Part shown: piece by piece, positions 27,667-36,769 of the stretch
Layout of the letters: the number at the start of each line of letters is the position of its first letter
Position numbering within the stretch: the stretch's first letter is position 1
Source: JTS-AC122 sp050246015
Lineage (GTDB): Bacteria; Planctomycetota; Phycisphaerae; Phycisphaerales; UBA1924
Direction of reading: 5' to 3'
NCBI GenBank assembly: GCA_050246015.1
Contig: JBFWWU010000010.1
Location: 124,001 to 188,000, forward strand
DNA length: 64,000 bases
The notes under the pieces: model-generated
Database searches by the model: none
What the model saw: the letters and a program-made list of their open reading frames with translations, nothing else
What the model was told of the DNA's origin: nothing
Program-made: the position numbers and the translations under genes

Positions 27667-28281
27667 TTATCCGCCGGCCTGGCGTCCTTCGATGGCGCAG
27701 ATGAGGCACCCGCCGGCGAGGATGACCAGGTCATCGAGTTGCGGATCGTCGCGTTCGACCGCGACGCTGAGCCGGTACACGAAGAGGTTGAAGTGCTGCC
27801 GGTAGCGAGCGATGACGGTCCCGTCGGTCTTTTTGACCGTGAACTTCTGCGGGGAGAGGATCGAAACGAAGTCGATGTACCGGCGTGCGAAGGCGAGGAA
27901 ACTGCCGTCTTCGAGCATCTCGGCGACCTGGTTGCCGTTGCGATCGAAGATGAGCCAGTGGTCGCGGAGGAACGAGGACTTGAGCCCCTTGCGGCGGAAG
28001 GACCCGAGGGACGCGCCCGTGTTTCCCTCGGATTGCCCGCCCATGTAGACGTCGTAGCTCGCGCCGAAATCGATGATGCTGCGGGCCTTGATCGCGACGA
28101 GTTCCGTGGTGCAGGACTCATCCGTGAAGATGCGGATGTCTTCCTTGAGTTTGAAGGCTTTCTGCTTGCAGTACCCGACGACCTGGCCCTGCGGGTCGTA
28201 AATATGGAAAGCGGCGCCGAAGAGTTTGAAGACTTTCCTGCGGATCGTGTAGGACTCGCCGGGGCGGATGTCAAAGGCCAT
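27667..28281 (-). CDS. LURP-one-related / tubby-like phospholipid-scramblase-fold protein
   Basis: A 204-residue protein. The pattern YTIRRKVFKLFGAAFHIYDPQGQVVGYCKQKAFKLKEDIRIF, then DFGASYDVYMG, GSFRRKGLKSSFLRDHWLIFDRNGNQVAEMLED and VARYRQHFNLFVYRLSV fits the LURP-one-related (LOR) family, whose beta-barrel resembles tubby and scramblase domains. A final hydrophobic stretch (LDDLVILAGGCLICAIEG) is typical of the family. The cellular function is unknown. It is the last gene of a minus-strand series that includes yicC and the RND genes. Confidence 0.65.
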   Translation of the reverse strand: MAFDIRPGESYTIRRKVFKLFGAAFHIYDPQGQVVGYCKQKAFKLKEDIRIFTDESCTTELVAIKARSIIDFGASYDVYMGGQSEGNTGASLGSFRRKGLKSSFLRDHWLIFDRNGNQVAEMLEDGSFLAFARRYIDFVSILSPQKFTVKKTDGTVIARYRQHFNLFVYRLSVAVERDDPQLDDLVILAGGCLICAIEGRQAGG

Positions 28282-28477
28282 GTGGGAACTCCGTGAGCGG
28301 GACAGCGGAATCGGGGCACATGATACCGAAACGGGGCGATTCGTGCAATGCCGGCCCTGTCGTTTACAGGTTGATCGGCTCGCGATCGGCGTTTCCTGGA
28401 CAGCGAGACGCCCGGGAGCCTCTTCGGGCGGCGGTCGAGATTTTCATGAGCGCATCGCGGGGACGGTGCGGCCGCGG

Positions 28478-29368
28478 CTATTCGACGTTCTGCACCTGCT
28501 CCTTGATCCGATCGATCGCGCCCTTGACCTCGACGATCGATCGGGCGATCTCGGAATCGTTGCACTTGCTGGCGATGGTGTTGGCCTCGCGGAGCATCTC
28601 CTGGGCAACGAAGTCGAGGGTGCGTCCGACGGGCTGTCCGCCGTCGCGCGCGAGCAGTTCGGAGAACTGGTCGATGTGCCCGCCGAGGCGGGAAATCTCC
28701 TCGTTGATATCGGTTCGCTCGGCGGCGATGGCCACCTCGCGGACGATCTCAACGGGATCGAGTTTGAGCCCGGCGTCCGTCAACAGCGAATCGATGCGGG
28801 CGCGGAGGCGTTTCTCGAACTCGGCGACGGTCGCCGGGGCGCGTTCGCGCACGAGGCGGAGGCGATCGGCCATGACATCACGGTTGACCATGAGGTCCTG
28901 CAGGAGGATTTTGCCCTCTTTGGCGCGCATCTCCATGAGCCCGTCGCAGGCGCGGTGGAGGAGTTTGAGCAGGGCCTGGCGCGTGCGTTCGAGGCGCTGT
29001 TCCTCGTTTGCGGGCGGCTGGAGCACACCCGGGAGGGTGAGCAGGGCGGCCAGGTCGATCCGGAGTTCGCCGGATTTGACCTGGGGGGTTTTCTTGATCT
29101 TTTCGATGTAGCGGGCGAGGGCCTTTTCGTTGATGTCATGGGCGGCGTCTTCGGAGACGTCGGTGCAGCGGGCGGTGAGGAAGACGGAGCCGCGGGTGAG
29201 CCGGTGGCGCAGTTCGGTTTCGATCTCAGCTTCGAGCCCCTGGAACTCGTCGGGGAGGCGGATGACGGCCTTGAAGTACTTGCTATTGAGCGAGCGGATT
29301 TCGAGGAAGTAGGTGACGCCGCCTTCCTGGGATGACGCTTCTCCAAAGCCGGTCATGCTGCGTATCAA
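28478..29368 (-). CDS. YicC/YloC-family endoribonuclease
   Basis: A 296-residue protein with the two family domains: N-terminal MTGFGEAS..LEIRSLNSKYFKAVIRLPDEF and C-terminal DINEEISRLGGHIDQFSELLARDGGQPVGRTLDFVAQEMLREANTIASKCND. YicC is an endoribonuclease family with a role in RNA turnover. The start is the TTG at 29368, giving the canonical [M]IRSMTGFG; GGAGG lies 5 bp upstream and is part of a longer GTG-started frame that is therefore rejected. A gap of 117 bp separates it from the RND pump gene upstream. Confidence 0.9.
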   Translation of the reverse strand: MIRSMTGFGEASSQEGGVTYFLEIRSLNSKYFKAVIRLPDEFQGLEAEIETELRHRLTRGSVFLTARCTDVSEDAAHDINEKALARYIEKIKKTPQVKSGELRIDLAALLTLPGVLQPPANEEQRLERTRQALLKLLHRACDGLMEMRAKEGKILLQDLMVNRDVMADRLRLVRERAPATVAEFEKRLRARIDSLLTDAGLKLDPVEIVREVAIAAERTDINEEISRLGGHIDQFSELLARDGGQPVGRTLDFVAQEMLREANTIASKCNDSEIARSIVEVKGAIDRIKEQVQNVE

Positions 29369-29485
29369 GAGAGCCTCCACGCTGGGTGACGGGGTACCTC
29401 GGCAATCGAAGTGTAACCGCGAATGGCGCGAGGGTTCAGCGAAGGAGACAAAATGCCCTCCGGCCCGGGGTGTGGGCCGACGGGC

Positions 29486-32400
29486 TCAGGCGTCAGCGGT
29501 CGGTGAAGCCGGGGAGGGGGCGGAGGGGCGTGTGTGGATCCCGTTGCTGGGGTTTGAGGCGAGCGACGGCGTGGGGGTGAGTGGTCTCGCCGCCGAGTCG
29601 CGCGGGGCGTGGTCGGCGGCGACGACCAGTTCCTCCATGCCCAGGCCGAGCGCGCCGCGGACGGCGGCGACCATCTGGACGACGATTCCGAAGACGAGCG
29701 GCACGAGGAGCAAGGTGAAGAGGGTGGAGACGAGCAGGCCGCCGAGCACGACGGCGCCGAGGCCTCGGTACATTTCGGAACCCGCGCCCGGGGCGATGAC
29801 GAGGGGGAGCATCCCTCCAAGGGTGGTGGTGGTGGTCATGAAGATGGGGCGGACGCGCTGCCTGACGGCCTCGGCGATGGCGTGGAGGGGGTCCAGCGGC
29901 GGGCGGTCTTCGAACTCGCTGGGGCGCATGAGTGCCAGCGCCTGCTCGACGAGGAGGATGGCGTTGTTGACGACGGTGCCGATGAGGATGATGAACCCGA
30001 GCATGGTGATGACGTCGAACTGCTGGGGCGCCTTGGTGGGATCGAGCAGCGAGACGCGGTGGACGAGGGCGAGCCCGGCGAACCCGCCGACGACCGCGAG
30101 GGGGACGCTGAACATGATCACGAGCGGGTAGAGGAAACTTTCAAAGAGCGAGCACATGAGGAGGTAGGTGACGGCCAGGGCCCAGATGAAGCGGGCGGTT
30201 GCGAGTTGCGGTTGCCAGATGAAGCCGCCGAGCAGGCCGGCCAGCACGAGTCCCAGGAGCGTCGCTCCGAGGAGGCCGTAAGCCGCGCCGGACATGTTCG
30301 AGAGGCCCGCGTACTGCCGGCGTGGGCCTATGCCTCTGAGCCAGCGGAAGCAGACCAGAGCGCCGGCGGCGGCGCCGAGGAGGGCGATGGCGGCGCAGAG
30401 GTAAAGCCCGGCGCGCTGCCAACCGGCCAGGGACTTGTCGGGATCGTGCTTTCCGAAGAGGGCGGTCTGGACTTCGTCGAGTTTGGCGGCGGTGCCTTCC
30501 AAGCGGATGCGCATGGTGGGGTCAATGAGACCCTGCTGGCGAGCGGGCTCCAGCGCCTGCTCGCGGACGAAGGTCATGACCTGCTCGACGGTCTCGCCCT
30601 CCTTGGGGGTGACCTGCACGGTGACGCTGGGGAGTTCCTCGATGCGCTGGATCTGCTGAGGGGATTGCCCTTCGACGACATCCATGACGCTGTCCAAGGG
30701 GACGACGCGGCCGGTGGGGGTGGCGATGGGGATGCTGGTGAGTTCTTCTTTGTAATCGAGTTTGCCGCCGGCGGGGAGCATGACCAGATCGACGGTGTCG
30801 CCGGTGAGGAGGAAGTTATCGACGAAAGCGCCGTCGAAGAGGCCGCGGACGGCGGTGCCGACGTCGCGGGTGCTCAGGCCGAGTTCACGACCGCGTGCGT
30901 TGACGCGGACGCGCCATTCGGGCTGGGAGAGGTTGTAGTTGGACGGGTCGGGCTGGGCCTTGAAGGGGCCGTACTGGGCCCTGGCCTTGGCGAGGACGAA
31001 GTCGGTGGCGCGGTTGACGCGAGCGAGGTCGGGTCCTGAGATTTCGACGTTGACGGAGTTGCCGCTGCCGATCCCGCGACCGAAGATGGATGTCTGTCCC
31101 GCGCCGCCGAAGGCGCCGGGGATGGTGTTCATGTTGACGGTGAGGAGGTTTCCGATGGGGAGGACGCGCTGGGGGTCCTGGCTGGTGGCGCCGACGAACA
31201 GCCCGCCGTTGAAAGCGCCGATGAAGAAGTTGCTGACGGGCACGGGGTCGAAGGGCTTGGTGGGGTCATCGAACCGAAGGATGGGGGGGAGGTTTCGAAC
31301 GGTCTCGGGCTTGTTGATGTCCGCCAAGGCGTAGGGGAGGATCTTGGCCTCGATGGTGCGAGCGATCTGGGTTTGCTGTTCGAGGGAATAGCCGGGGGGA
31401 ATGCGCAGGCCGCCGAAGACGAGGTTCTGATTTCCGGGGGGGAGGTAGTCCATCGGGGGCGCGAGGTACCGACTGCCGAGCAGGCTGGCGACGACGAAGA
31501 GAGCGATGACGGCGGGGCGGACGGACCAGGCACGCCAGCCCGTCGATACCCACATGATGAAACGTCCGAGCATCCGAACGAGCAGAGCGCAGAGTGGGGC
31601 GACCCCGAGCAGGCTGTGCCAGGCCCGGTAGAGGGCACTGTGCCGGATCGATTCATCCGGGAGCCGGAGGAAACGGGCGCAGAGCATGGGGATGACGGTG
31701 ATGGAGACCACCAGGGAGAGGATGACGGCACAGGCGATGGCGAGGGAGATATCTCGGAACAACTGCCCGGCCTCTTCCTGGATGGTGAGGATCGGGACGA
31801 AGACGGCGGCGGTGGTGAGCGTGCTGGCCAGGAGCGCGGTCCAGACTTCCTTGCCGCCGCGGTACGCGGCCTGCACGGGGGAATCGCCGAGTTGAAGCCG
31901 ACGGACGGTGTTTTCCAGGACGACGACGGCGTTGTCGACGACCATGCCCGTGGCAAAGGCGAGCCCTGCCAGGGAGATGACGTTGAGGGTCCGTCCGAAG
32001 GCGACCAGGGCGAGGAAGGTGCCGATGACGGAGATGGGGATCGCCAGCGCGATGACGCCGGTGGCTGTGAAACTGCGAAGGAAGAGCAGGAGCACAAGGG
32101 CGGCGAGAAGGCCGCCCTGCCAGAGGTTGGTCTTCACGAGATTGATCGCGGAATCGATGTAGGTTGTTTCGTCGTAGACCTGCCTGATGCGAAGATCGGG
32201 TCCGACGGGGCCGGCGAGGCGAGGCAGGATCTCGCCTCGCACTTCCTGAAGACGCTCGCGAAGTTCTTTCATGACTTCGACGACGTTGGCGTTGCTCTGG
32301 CGGATGGCGTTGATGGCGATGCAGGGCTGGCCGAAGGAGCGCACGAAGCCGCGCTGCTTCTGGTACCCGAACTCGACCTGGCCGATATCGCGGACGTATA

Positions 32401-33181
32401 CGGGCTTGCCGTCGCGGTAGGCGACGATGGTGGAGAGGACGTCCTCTTCGGTGACGAACTGACCGATGACGCGGACGCGGTAGTCGCGTTTACCCTCGGC
32501 GATGGACCCGGCGGAGATGTTTCGGTTCTCGCCTCGCAGGGCGGCGCTGACGTCGAGCCAGTTGAGAGAGCGCTGGGCCATTCTGGTGGGGTCGAGCAGC
32601 ACTCTGACCTCGCGTTCGCGGCCGCCATAGATATTGACTTCCGCGACACCGTCGATTCGCTCGAGGTATGGCCTGACTTCCTTGTCCAGAGGGTCGAAGA
32701 GGGTGGTGATGTCGAAATCGGGGTGGAGGGCGGCCTTGGCGGGGTCGAGGTCGACGATCATCCAGGCGATGGCGTTCTCGCTGGCGCCCTCGGCGGCCTT
32801 GATGGTGGGCTCGTCAACCTCGTCGGGGTATGAAGGGACCTGACGCAGGGCGTCGCTGACTTCCTGCAGGGCGCGGGCGATATCGGCGCCGACGTAGAAC
32901 TCGAGGGTGATGTCGCAGGCGCCCTCGCGGCTGATGGAGCGCATGCTCTTGAGGTTGCCGACGTTCTTGAGTTTTTTTTCCTGCTCGCGGGTGATGGAGT
33001 CGATGATCTCCTGCGGGCTGCGACCGGGCCAGTTGGTCGTGACGGTGACGATGGGGCGATCGACGGTGGGGGTGAGTTGGATGGGAATGGTGCCAAGCCC
33101 GATGAGGCCGAACATGACGAGCAGGAGGACGCCGACCGCGACGCTCACGGGCTTTTGGATGCACCACCGTACCAGATCCAT
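29486..33181 (-). CDS. RND-family multidrug/solute efflux pump (AcrB/HAE1 type)
   Basis: A 1231-residue inner-membrane pump driven by the proton gradient. N-terminal TM1 (PVSVAVGVLLLVMFGLIGLGTIPIQLTP) and TVTTNWPGRSPQEIID, the TM4 motif GMVVDNAVVVLENTVRR with the aspartate pair expected for proton relay, and the C-terminal GTVVNNAILLVEQA and PIFMTTTTTLGGMLPL are all HAE1 signatures. AcrB is about 1050 residues. About 110 extra residues lie near positions 905-990, with two additional hydrophobic helices before the usual TM8 segment. The adaptor gene lies 83 bp upstream on the same strand, and no outer-membrane TolC gene is in view. Confidence 0.92.
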   Translation of the reverse strand: MDLVRWCIQKPVSVAVGVLLLVMFGLIGLGTIPIQLTPTVDRPIVTVTTNWPGRSPQEIIDSITREQEKKLKNVGNLKSMRSISREGACDITLEFYVGADIARALQEVSDALRQVPSYPDEVDEPTIKAAEGASENAIAWMIVDLDPAKAALHPDFDITTLFDPLDKEVRPYLERIDGVAEVNIYGGREREVRVLLDPTRMAQRSLNWLDVSAALRGENRNISAGSIAEGKRDYRVRVIGQFVTEEDVLSTIVAYRDGKPVYVRDIGQVEFGYQKQRGFVRSFGQPCIAINAIRQSNANVVEVMKELRERLQEVRGEILPRLAGPVGPDLRIRQVYDETTYIDSAINLVKTNLWQGGLLAALVLLLFLRSFTATGVIALAIPISVIGTFLALVAFGRTLNVISLAGLAFATGMVVDNAVVVLENTVRRLQLGDSPVQAAYRGGKEVWTALLASTLTTAAVFVPILTIQEEAGQLFRDISLAIACAVILSLVVSITVIPMLCARFLRLPDESIRHSALYRAWHSLLGVAPLCALLVRMLGRFIMWVSTGWRAWSVRPAVIALFVVASLLGSRYLAPPMDYLPPGNQNLVFGGLRIPPGYSLEQQTQIARTIEAKILPYALADINKPETVRNLPPILRFDDPTKPFDPVPVSNFFIGAFNGGLFVGATSQDPQRVLPIGNLLTVNMNTIPGAFGGAGQTSIFGRGIGSGNSVNVEISGPDLARVNRATDFVLAKARAQYGPFKAQPDPSNYNLSQPEWRVRVNARGRELGLSTRDVGTAVRGLFDGAFVDNFLLTGDTVDLVMLPAGGKLDYKEELTSIPIATPTGRVVPLDSVMDVVEGQSPQQIQRIEELPSVTVQVTPKEGETVEQVMTFVREQALEPARQQGLIDPTMRIRLEGTAAKLDEVQTALFGKHDPDKSLAGWQRAGLYLCAAIALLGAAAGALVCFRWLRGIGPRRQYAGLSNMSGAAYGLLGATLLGLVLAGLLGGFIWQPQLATARFIWALAVTYLLMCSLFESFLYPLVIMFSVPLAVVGGFAGLALVHRVSLLDPTKAPQQFDVITMLGFIILIGTVVNNAILLVEQALALMRPSEFEDRPPLDPLHAIAEAVRQRVRPIFMTTTTTLGGMLPLVIAPGAGSEMYRGLGAVVLGGLLVSTLFTLLLVPLVFGIVVQMVAAVRGALGLGMEELVVAADHAPRDSAARPLTPTPSLASNPSNGIHTRPSAPSPASPTADA

Positions 33182-33264
33182 GGATCAACTCTCCAGTATG
33201 CCGCGTGAGTCCCCGCCGGGGCCGCCCGTCCGTGCTGTGTGAAGTCGAAACTGACTGTGGCCGC

Positions 33265-34491
33265 TCAGCCGCGGGGCGATTCGCCGTTGCCCTGGGGAGG
33301 GCTGTTCTTGGCGGGCGCGGCGCGGGGCGTGGGGGCCAGGGGCTGGCCGGGAAAGAGCCGCTCATTTCCCTCGACGACGACGGGGGTGCCGTCGCGAAGT
33401 TGGGGGGAGCGGATGGCGAGACGGTTCTGGACACCGAAGAGGACATCGACGTGCGCGATGGCGGCGACGCCGCCGGCGTTGAAGTAGACGTAGGGTCCGG
33501 AGTCGCCGCGAAGCAGGGCGTCCTTGCTGATGGTGAGCGTGGGCTGGCTGGCGCCGACGGGCACGACGCCGCGGACGCTCATGCCGGGGCGGATGATCTC
33601 GTCTTTGTTCTCGAGGAGGACACGGATGGGGACGAGGCGAGAGAGCGGATCGGCGCGTGGGACCAGGGCGACGACGGAGCCGAGGCGTTCCTCGCCGAGT
33701 GCGTCGATGAGCAGGGGGATCTTGAACGCTCCGACCGGGATGCCGTTTTCGACCTTTCCACCCGCGATCCCGGACTCGCTCTGGTTGATAGCCCGCTGGA
33801 GGCGCGGCGCGAGCGATTCGGGGACGTTGAGCCAGACGTCGGCGATGTCGAGTTGAACGATCTCGATGACCGGATCACCCTTGCCGACCCACTGCCCGAC
33901 TTCGGTGCGTCGGGACGCGACGCGACCGGTGATGGGGGATTTGATCTCAAGATCGCGGAGGCGCTTCTTGGCGAGGTCCACGACGGATTTGGCGGTGGCG
34001 CGCTCGGCCTTGGCCTGGTCCACGCGAGCCTGGGCGACGGCGAGGGCTGAACGGGCGTCGGGCACCTCGGTTTCCGACGCGCCCCCGCGGGACGCAGCCG
34101 CTTCGAACTTCTTCAGGTCGCGCTCGGCTTTTTCGACGGTGGCGGTGCGTTCGGCCAGATCCGCTTCCCACTTGGCGACTACGGACTCGGCGCGGGCGAG
34201 TTCGATCTTGGCTAGCGCGTCGTCGAGCCTGGCGACCACCTGCCCCTCGTGGACGAGGTCTCCTTCACGCGGCTGGATCTGGATGACCCAACCCTCTTCC
34301 TGTGAGGCCAGGACCGACTGTCGCAGGGCGCGGATCTCGCCGGTCACTTCGCGCTGCTGTTCGATGGTTTCGAGCCGGGCGGCGTCGGTGACAACCATGG
34401 CGGGCGGCGGGCCGCTGGGGGGGCCTTGGCGCGCAAGTGCATTTGAGGCAGCCACTAAGAGCAAACTCGCCGCGCATACGGCTCGCAACAT
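33265..34491 (-). CDS. RND efflux periplasmic adaptor (membrane fusion protein)
   Basis: A 408-residue exported protein; signal peptide MLRAVCAASLLLVAASNALAR. A lipoyl-like half-motif (GWVIQIQPREGDLVHEGQVVARLDD), a long coiled-coil hairpin (AESVVAKWEADLAERTATVEKAERDLKKFEAA..QARVDQAKAERATAKSVVDLAKKRL), a second lipoyl half (ITGRVASRRTEVGQWVGKGDPVIEIV) and a beta-barrel with GMSVRGVVPVG define a HlyD/AcrA-type adaptor. The ATG at 34491 gives the signal peptide; the frame stays open upstream without homology. It is the first gene of the adaptor-pump operon and is divergent from mrp. Confidence 0.92.
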   Translation of the reverse strand: MLRAVCAASLLLVAASNALARQGPPSGPPPAMVVTDAARLETIEQQREVTGEIRALRQSVLASQEEGWVIQIQPREGDLVHEGQVVARLDDALAKIELARAESVVAKWEADLAERTATVEKAERDLKKFEAAASRGGASETEVPDARSALAVAQARVDQAKAERATAKSVVDLAKKRLRDLEIKSPITGRVASRRTEVGQWVGKGDPVIEIVQLDIADVWLNVPESLAPRLQRAINQSESGIAGGKVENGIPVGAFKIPLLIDALGEERLGSVVALVPRADPLSRLVPIRVLLENKDEIIRPGMSVRGVVPVGASQPTLTISKDALLRGDSGPYVYFNAGGVAAIAHVDVLFGVQNRLAIRSPQLRDGTPVVVEGNERLFPGQPLAPTPRAAPAKNSPPQGNGESPRG

Positions 34492-34644
34492 GATCGTGCT
34501 CCGCTGGGAGAGTCGAGAGAGAGTCCGATCGGGCGCTGGCCCGAGATGAATGGTACCCGTTTGGGGTTCGCGAGTCGCCACGAAGCGGCCGATCTCTGAG
34601 AAAAGATCGGCGTTGCTGATGGAGCGAACTACGATTGCTGTCCC

Positions 34645-35823
34645 ATGCCGATCAGCAAAGAGTCGATACGCGATTCGCTTCGCCGGGTGGTTCATCCGCT
34701 GTTTCGTCAGGATCTGCTGACGTGCGGGGGTGTGCGCAAAGTGGCGGTGTGCGACGGATTCGTGAGCGTGACGATCGCGGGAGGGGGTTTGAGCGATCAG
34801 CAGGTCGCCGGACTGCGGGAAGCGGTGTCGGGGGCGATCCGCGAAGACGCGGCCCGCGCCGGAGAACAGATCGCGGACCTGCACATCGAGATCACCAGCG
34901 AGCCGGCGGTTTCGGCGAGTGACGCGAGCAAGCCGCCGACGGCTGCGCCGACGGCGCGCCCGCCACAGGCTCCGGGCGAGGCGGCGCGCGCGCAGCAAGC
35001 GATGCCAGAGTTGCCGGGTGTGCGGCACATCATCGCCGTCGGAGCGGGAAAGGGGGGAGTAGGGAAGTCCACGGTGGCGGTGAATCTGGCGGTGGGGCTG
35101 GCGCGGCAGGGGCATGCCGTGGGGCTCATGGACGGCGACATCTACGGCCCCTCGCTGCCGACGATGCTGGGGCTGGAATCGCTCGAGACGGCGGTGCTTC
35201 GCGGGATGCTGCAGCCGTTTCTGGTGCACGGCGTCAAGGCGATGACGATCGGCAAACTTGTGGAGCCGGACAAGCCGCTGATCTGGCGTGGGCCGATGGC
35301 ACACGGAGCGTTCAAGCAACTGGCCACGCAGACCGAGTGGGGGGAACTGGACTATCTGATCATCGACCTACCGCCGGGGACGGGGGATGTGTCGCTGACG
35401 ATGGCGCAGTTGCTGAGGCTATCGGGGGCGGTGGTGGTGTGCACGCCGCAGAAGGTTGCGCAGGATGACGCGGTCCGCGCCGCGAAGATGTACCAGCAAC
35501 TGGGCATCGAAGTGCTGGGCGTGGTGGAGAACATGTCATACTTCGTGGGGGATGATGGGAAGGAGTACGACCTGTTCGGTCGTGGCGGCGCGGAGCGCAT
35601 GGCCGCGAGGCTGGGGGTGCCGTTCCTGGGCGCGATTCCCATCACGATGTCGCTGCGCGAGAACTCGGATTCGGGGAACCCGACGGCGAACTTCACGGAC
35701 TCATCCCCGCGCGGGCGAGACCTGCGGGCGGCGCTGGAACGCATGGTGTCGGGGGTAGAGAGCCAGGTCGCCCTCTCGGCGATGCGCGCGGCGACGCGGC
35801 GCCCGACGCTCAAGATCTCCTGA
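34645..35823 (+). CDS. mrp: Mrp/ApbC-family P-loop ATPase (Fe-S carrier-like)
   Basis: A 392-residue protein. Residues 1-85 form a MIP18/DUF59-like domain. A proline/alanine-rich linker follows. The ATPase domain has a deviant Walker A GAGKGGVGKSTVAVNL at about 134-149 and GLMDGDIYGPSLPTMLG, IIDLPPGTGDVSLTMAQ and TPQKVAQDDAVRAAKMY. Mrp/ApbC/NBP35 proteins transfer iron-sulfur clusters. The C-terminal CxxC pair that usually follows ENMS is missing: here the sequence is ENMSYFVGDDGKEYDLFG. Ends 14 bp before the convergent OmpA-like gene. Confidence 0.9.
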   Translation: MPISKESIRDSLRRVVHPLFRQDLLTCGGVRKVAVCDGFVSVTIAGGGLSDQQVAGLREAVSGAIREDAARAGEQIADLHIEITSEPAVSASDASKPPTAAPTARPPQAPGEAARAQQAMPELPGVRHIIAVGAGKGGVGKSTVAVNLAVGLARQGHAVGLMDGDIYGPSLPTMLGLESLETAVLRGMLQPFLVHGVKAMTIGKLVEPDKPLIWRGPMAHGAFKQLATQTEWGELDYLIIDLPPGTGDVSLTMAQLLRLSGAVVVCTPQKVAQDDAVRAAKMYQQLGIEVLGVVENMSYFVGDDGKEYDLFGRGGAERMAARLGVPFLGAIPITMSLRENSDSGNPTANFTDSSPRGRDLRAALERMVSGVESQVALSAMRAATRRPTLKIS

Positions 35824-35836
35824 TCGAGTGTGGCTA

Positions 35837-36499
35837 TTAGTTGGCGCCGAGGATGACGATTTCCACGCGGCGGCTCTGCTGCTTCGTGGACTTCGGGTTC
35901 GCGGGGCCAAAGGCGGCGGCGTAGATCCGGTCGCCGGGGATTCCCTTGGAGACAAGGTATTTCTCAACGGCCAGGGCCCGCTTGGCGCTGAGTTCTTCGT
36001 TGCTCTCAAACTTCGACTTGCGGATGGGATCGCGATCGGTATACCCCTCGACGCGGACGATGTTGCCGGCGTAGCGGCCGCGAATGGTCTGGGCGATTCG
36101 GTCGAGCGTGCGTTTCGCCGATGATTTCAGAGTGACGGATCCCGAATCGAACAACACGTCGCCCGCGACTTCGACGACGAGGTCTCCGCCGCGCCGGCTG
36201 GTGATGGTGCCGCCGCCGAAATCCGGATCGGTGGCGCGGGGCGGCGTGGTGGGCTCATCGACTGGAGGGGCGGGGATCGGCTGGGCGAGTTCGGCGAGCA
36301 TGCGGTCGCGCTCCATCTGAGCGCGCGAGACGTCTTCGCGGAGTTGCTCTCGCTGGGCGGTCAGCCGGCCGAGCTCGTCCTGCTTCTGGGTGGACGAGCA
36401 CCCGCCGATGAGCAGGGCGGCGGCGCCGAGGAGCGAGGCGAGCAGCGAGAAGCGAATGTGGGCGGACCGTTTGGAAGTCACGAGAGAGCACTCAGGCAT
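35837..36499 (-). CDS. OmpA-family lipoprotein (Pal-like)
   Basis: A 220-residue lipoprotein with a lipobox at LLIGGC (signal region FSLLASLLGAAALLIGG). A coiled coil (QDELGRLTAQREQLREDVSRAQMERDRML) and a proline-rich linker precede the OmpA/Pal peptidoglycan-binding domain: DVLFDSGSVTLKSSAKRTLDRIA, VRVEGYTDRDPI, ELSAKRALAVEKYLVSKGI, then a final NPKSTKQQSRRVEIVIL. The domain anchors the outer membrane to peptidoglycan. AGGAG precedes the ATG at 36499. Confidence 0.9.
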   Translation of the reverse strand: MPECSLVTSKRSAHIRFSLLASLLGAAALLIGGCSSTQKQDELGRLTAQREQLREDVSRAQMERDRMLAELAQPIPAPPVDEPTTPPRATDPDFGGGTITSRRGGDLVVEVAGDVLFDSGSVTLKSSAKRTLDRIAQTIRGRYAGNIVRVEGYTDRDPIRKSKFESNEELSAKRALAVEKYLVSKGIPGDRIYAAAFGPANPKSTKQQSRRVEIVILGAN

Positions 36500-36637
36500 C
36501 GATGGTCTCCTATCGGGTGCGGCGCTGAATCATGGACCCTATCAAGCAGGTTGAGCGAGTCAACCCATGATCAGACAGATCGCGACGCTCGCGCCGGTGG
36601 GCGATTGCGAAATTGTCAAGGGTTTTTTGGGATCGTG

Positions 36638-36667
36638 TTTGCGGGTGATTCCAATTTCGCGTATGCT
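36638..36667 (+). promoter_or_regulatory. Putative promoter for the modular dockerin-like gene
   Basis: TTTGCG (36638) and TATGCT (36662) with an 18-bp spacer inside the 270 bp divergent region. A GAGGAG ribosome site lies before the ATG at 36770. Suggestive only. Confidence 0.3.
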
Positions 36668-36769
36668 GACAGTTTGGGCGGAGTCGGCGGCCCGCTCGGC
36701 CAGGAAGCCGGGCTGGGGTCAATCGTCTTGGTTCGTGTTCTCTCTTTTCTCACAACCTGAGGAGTACCC

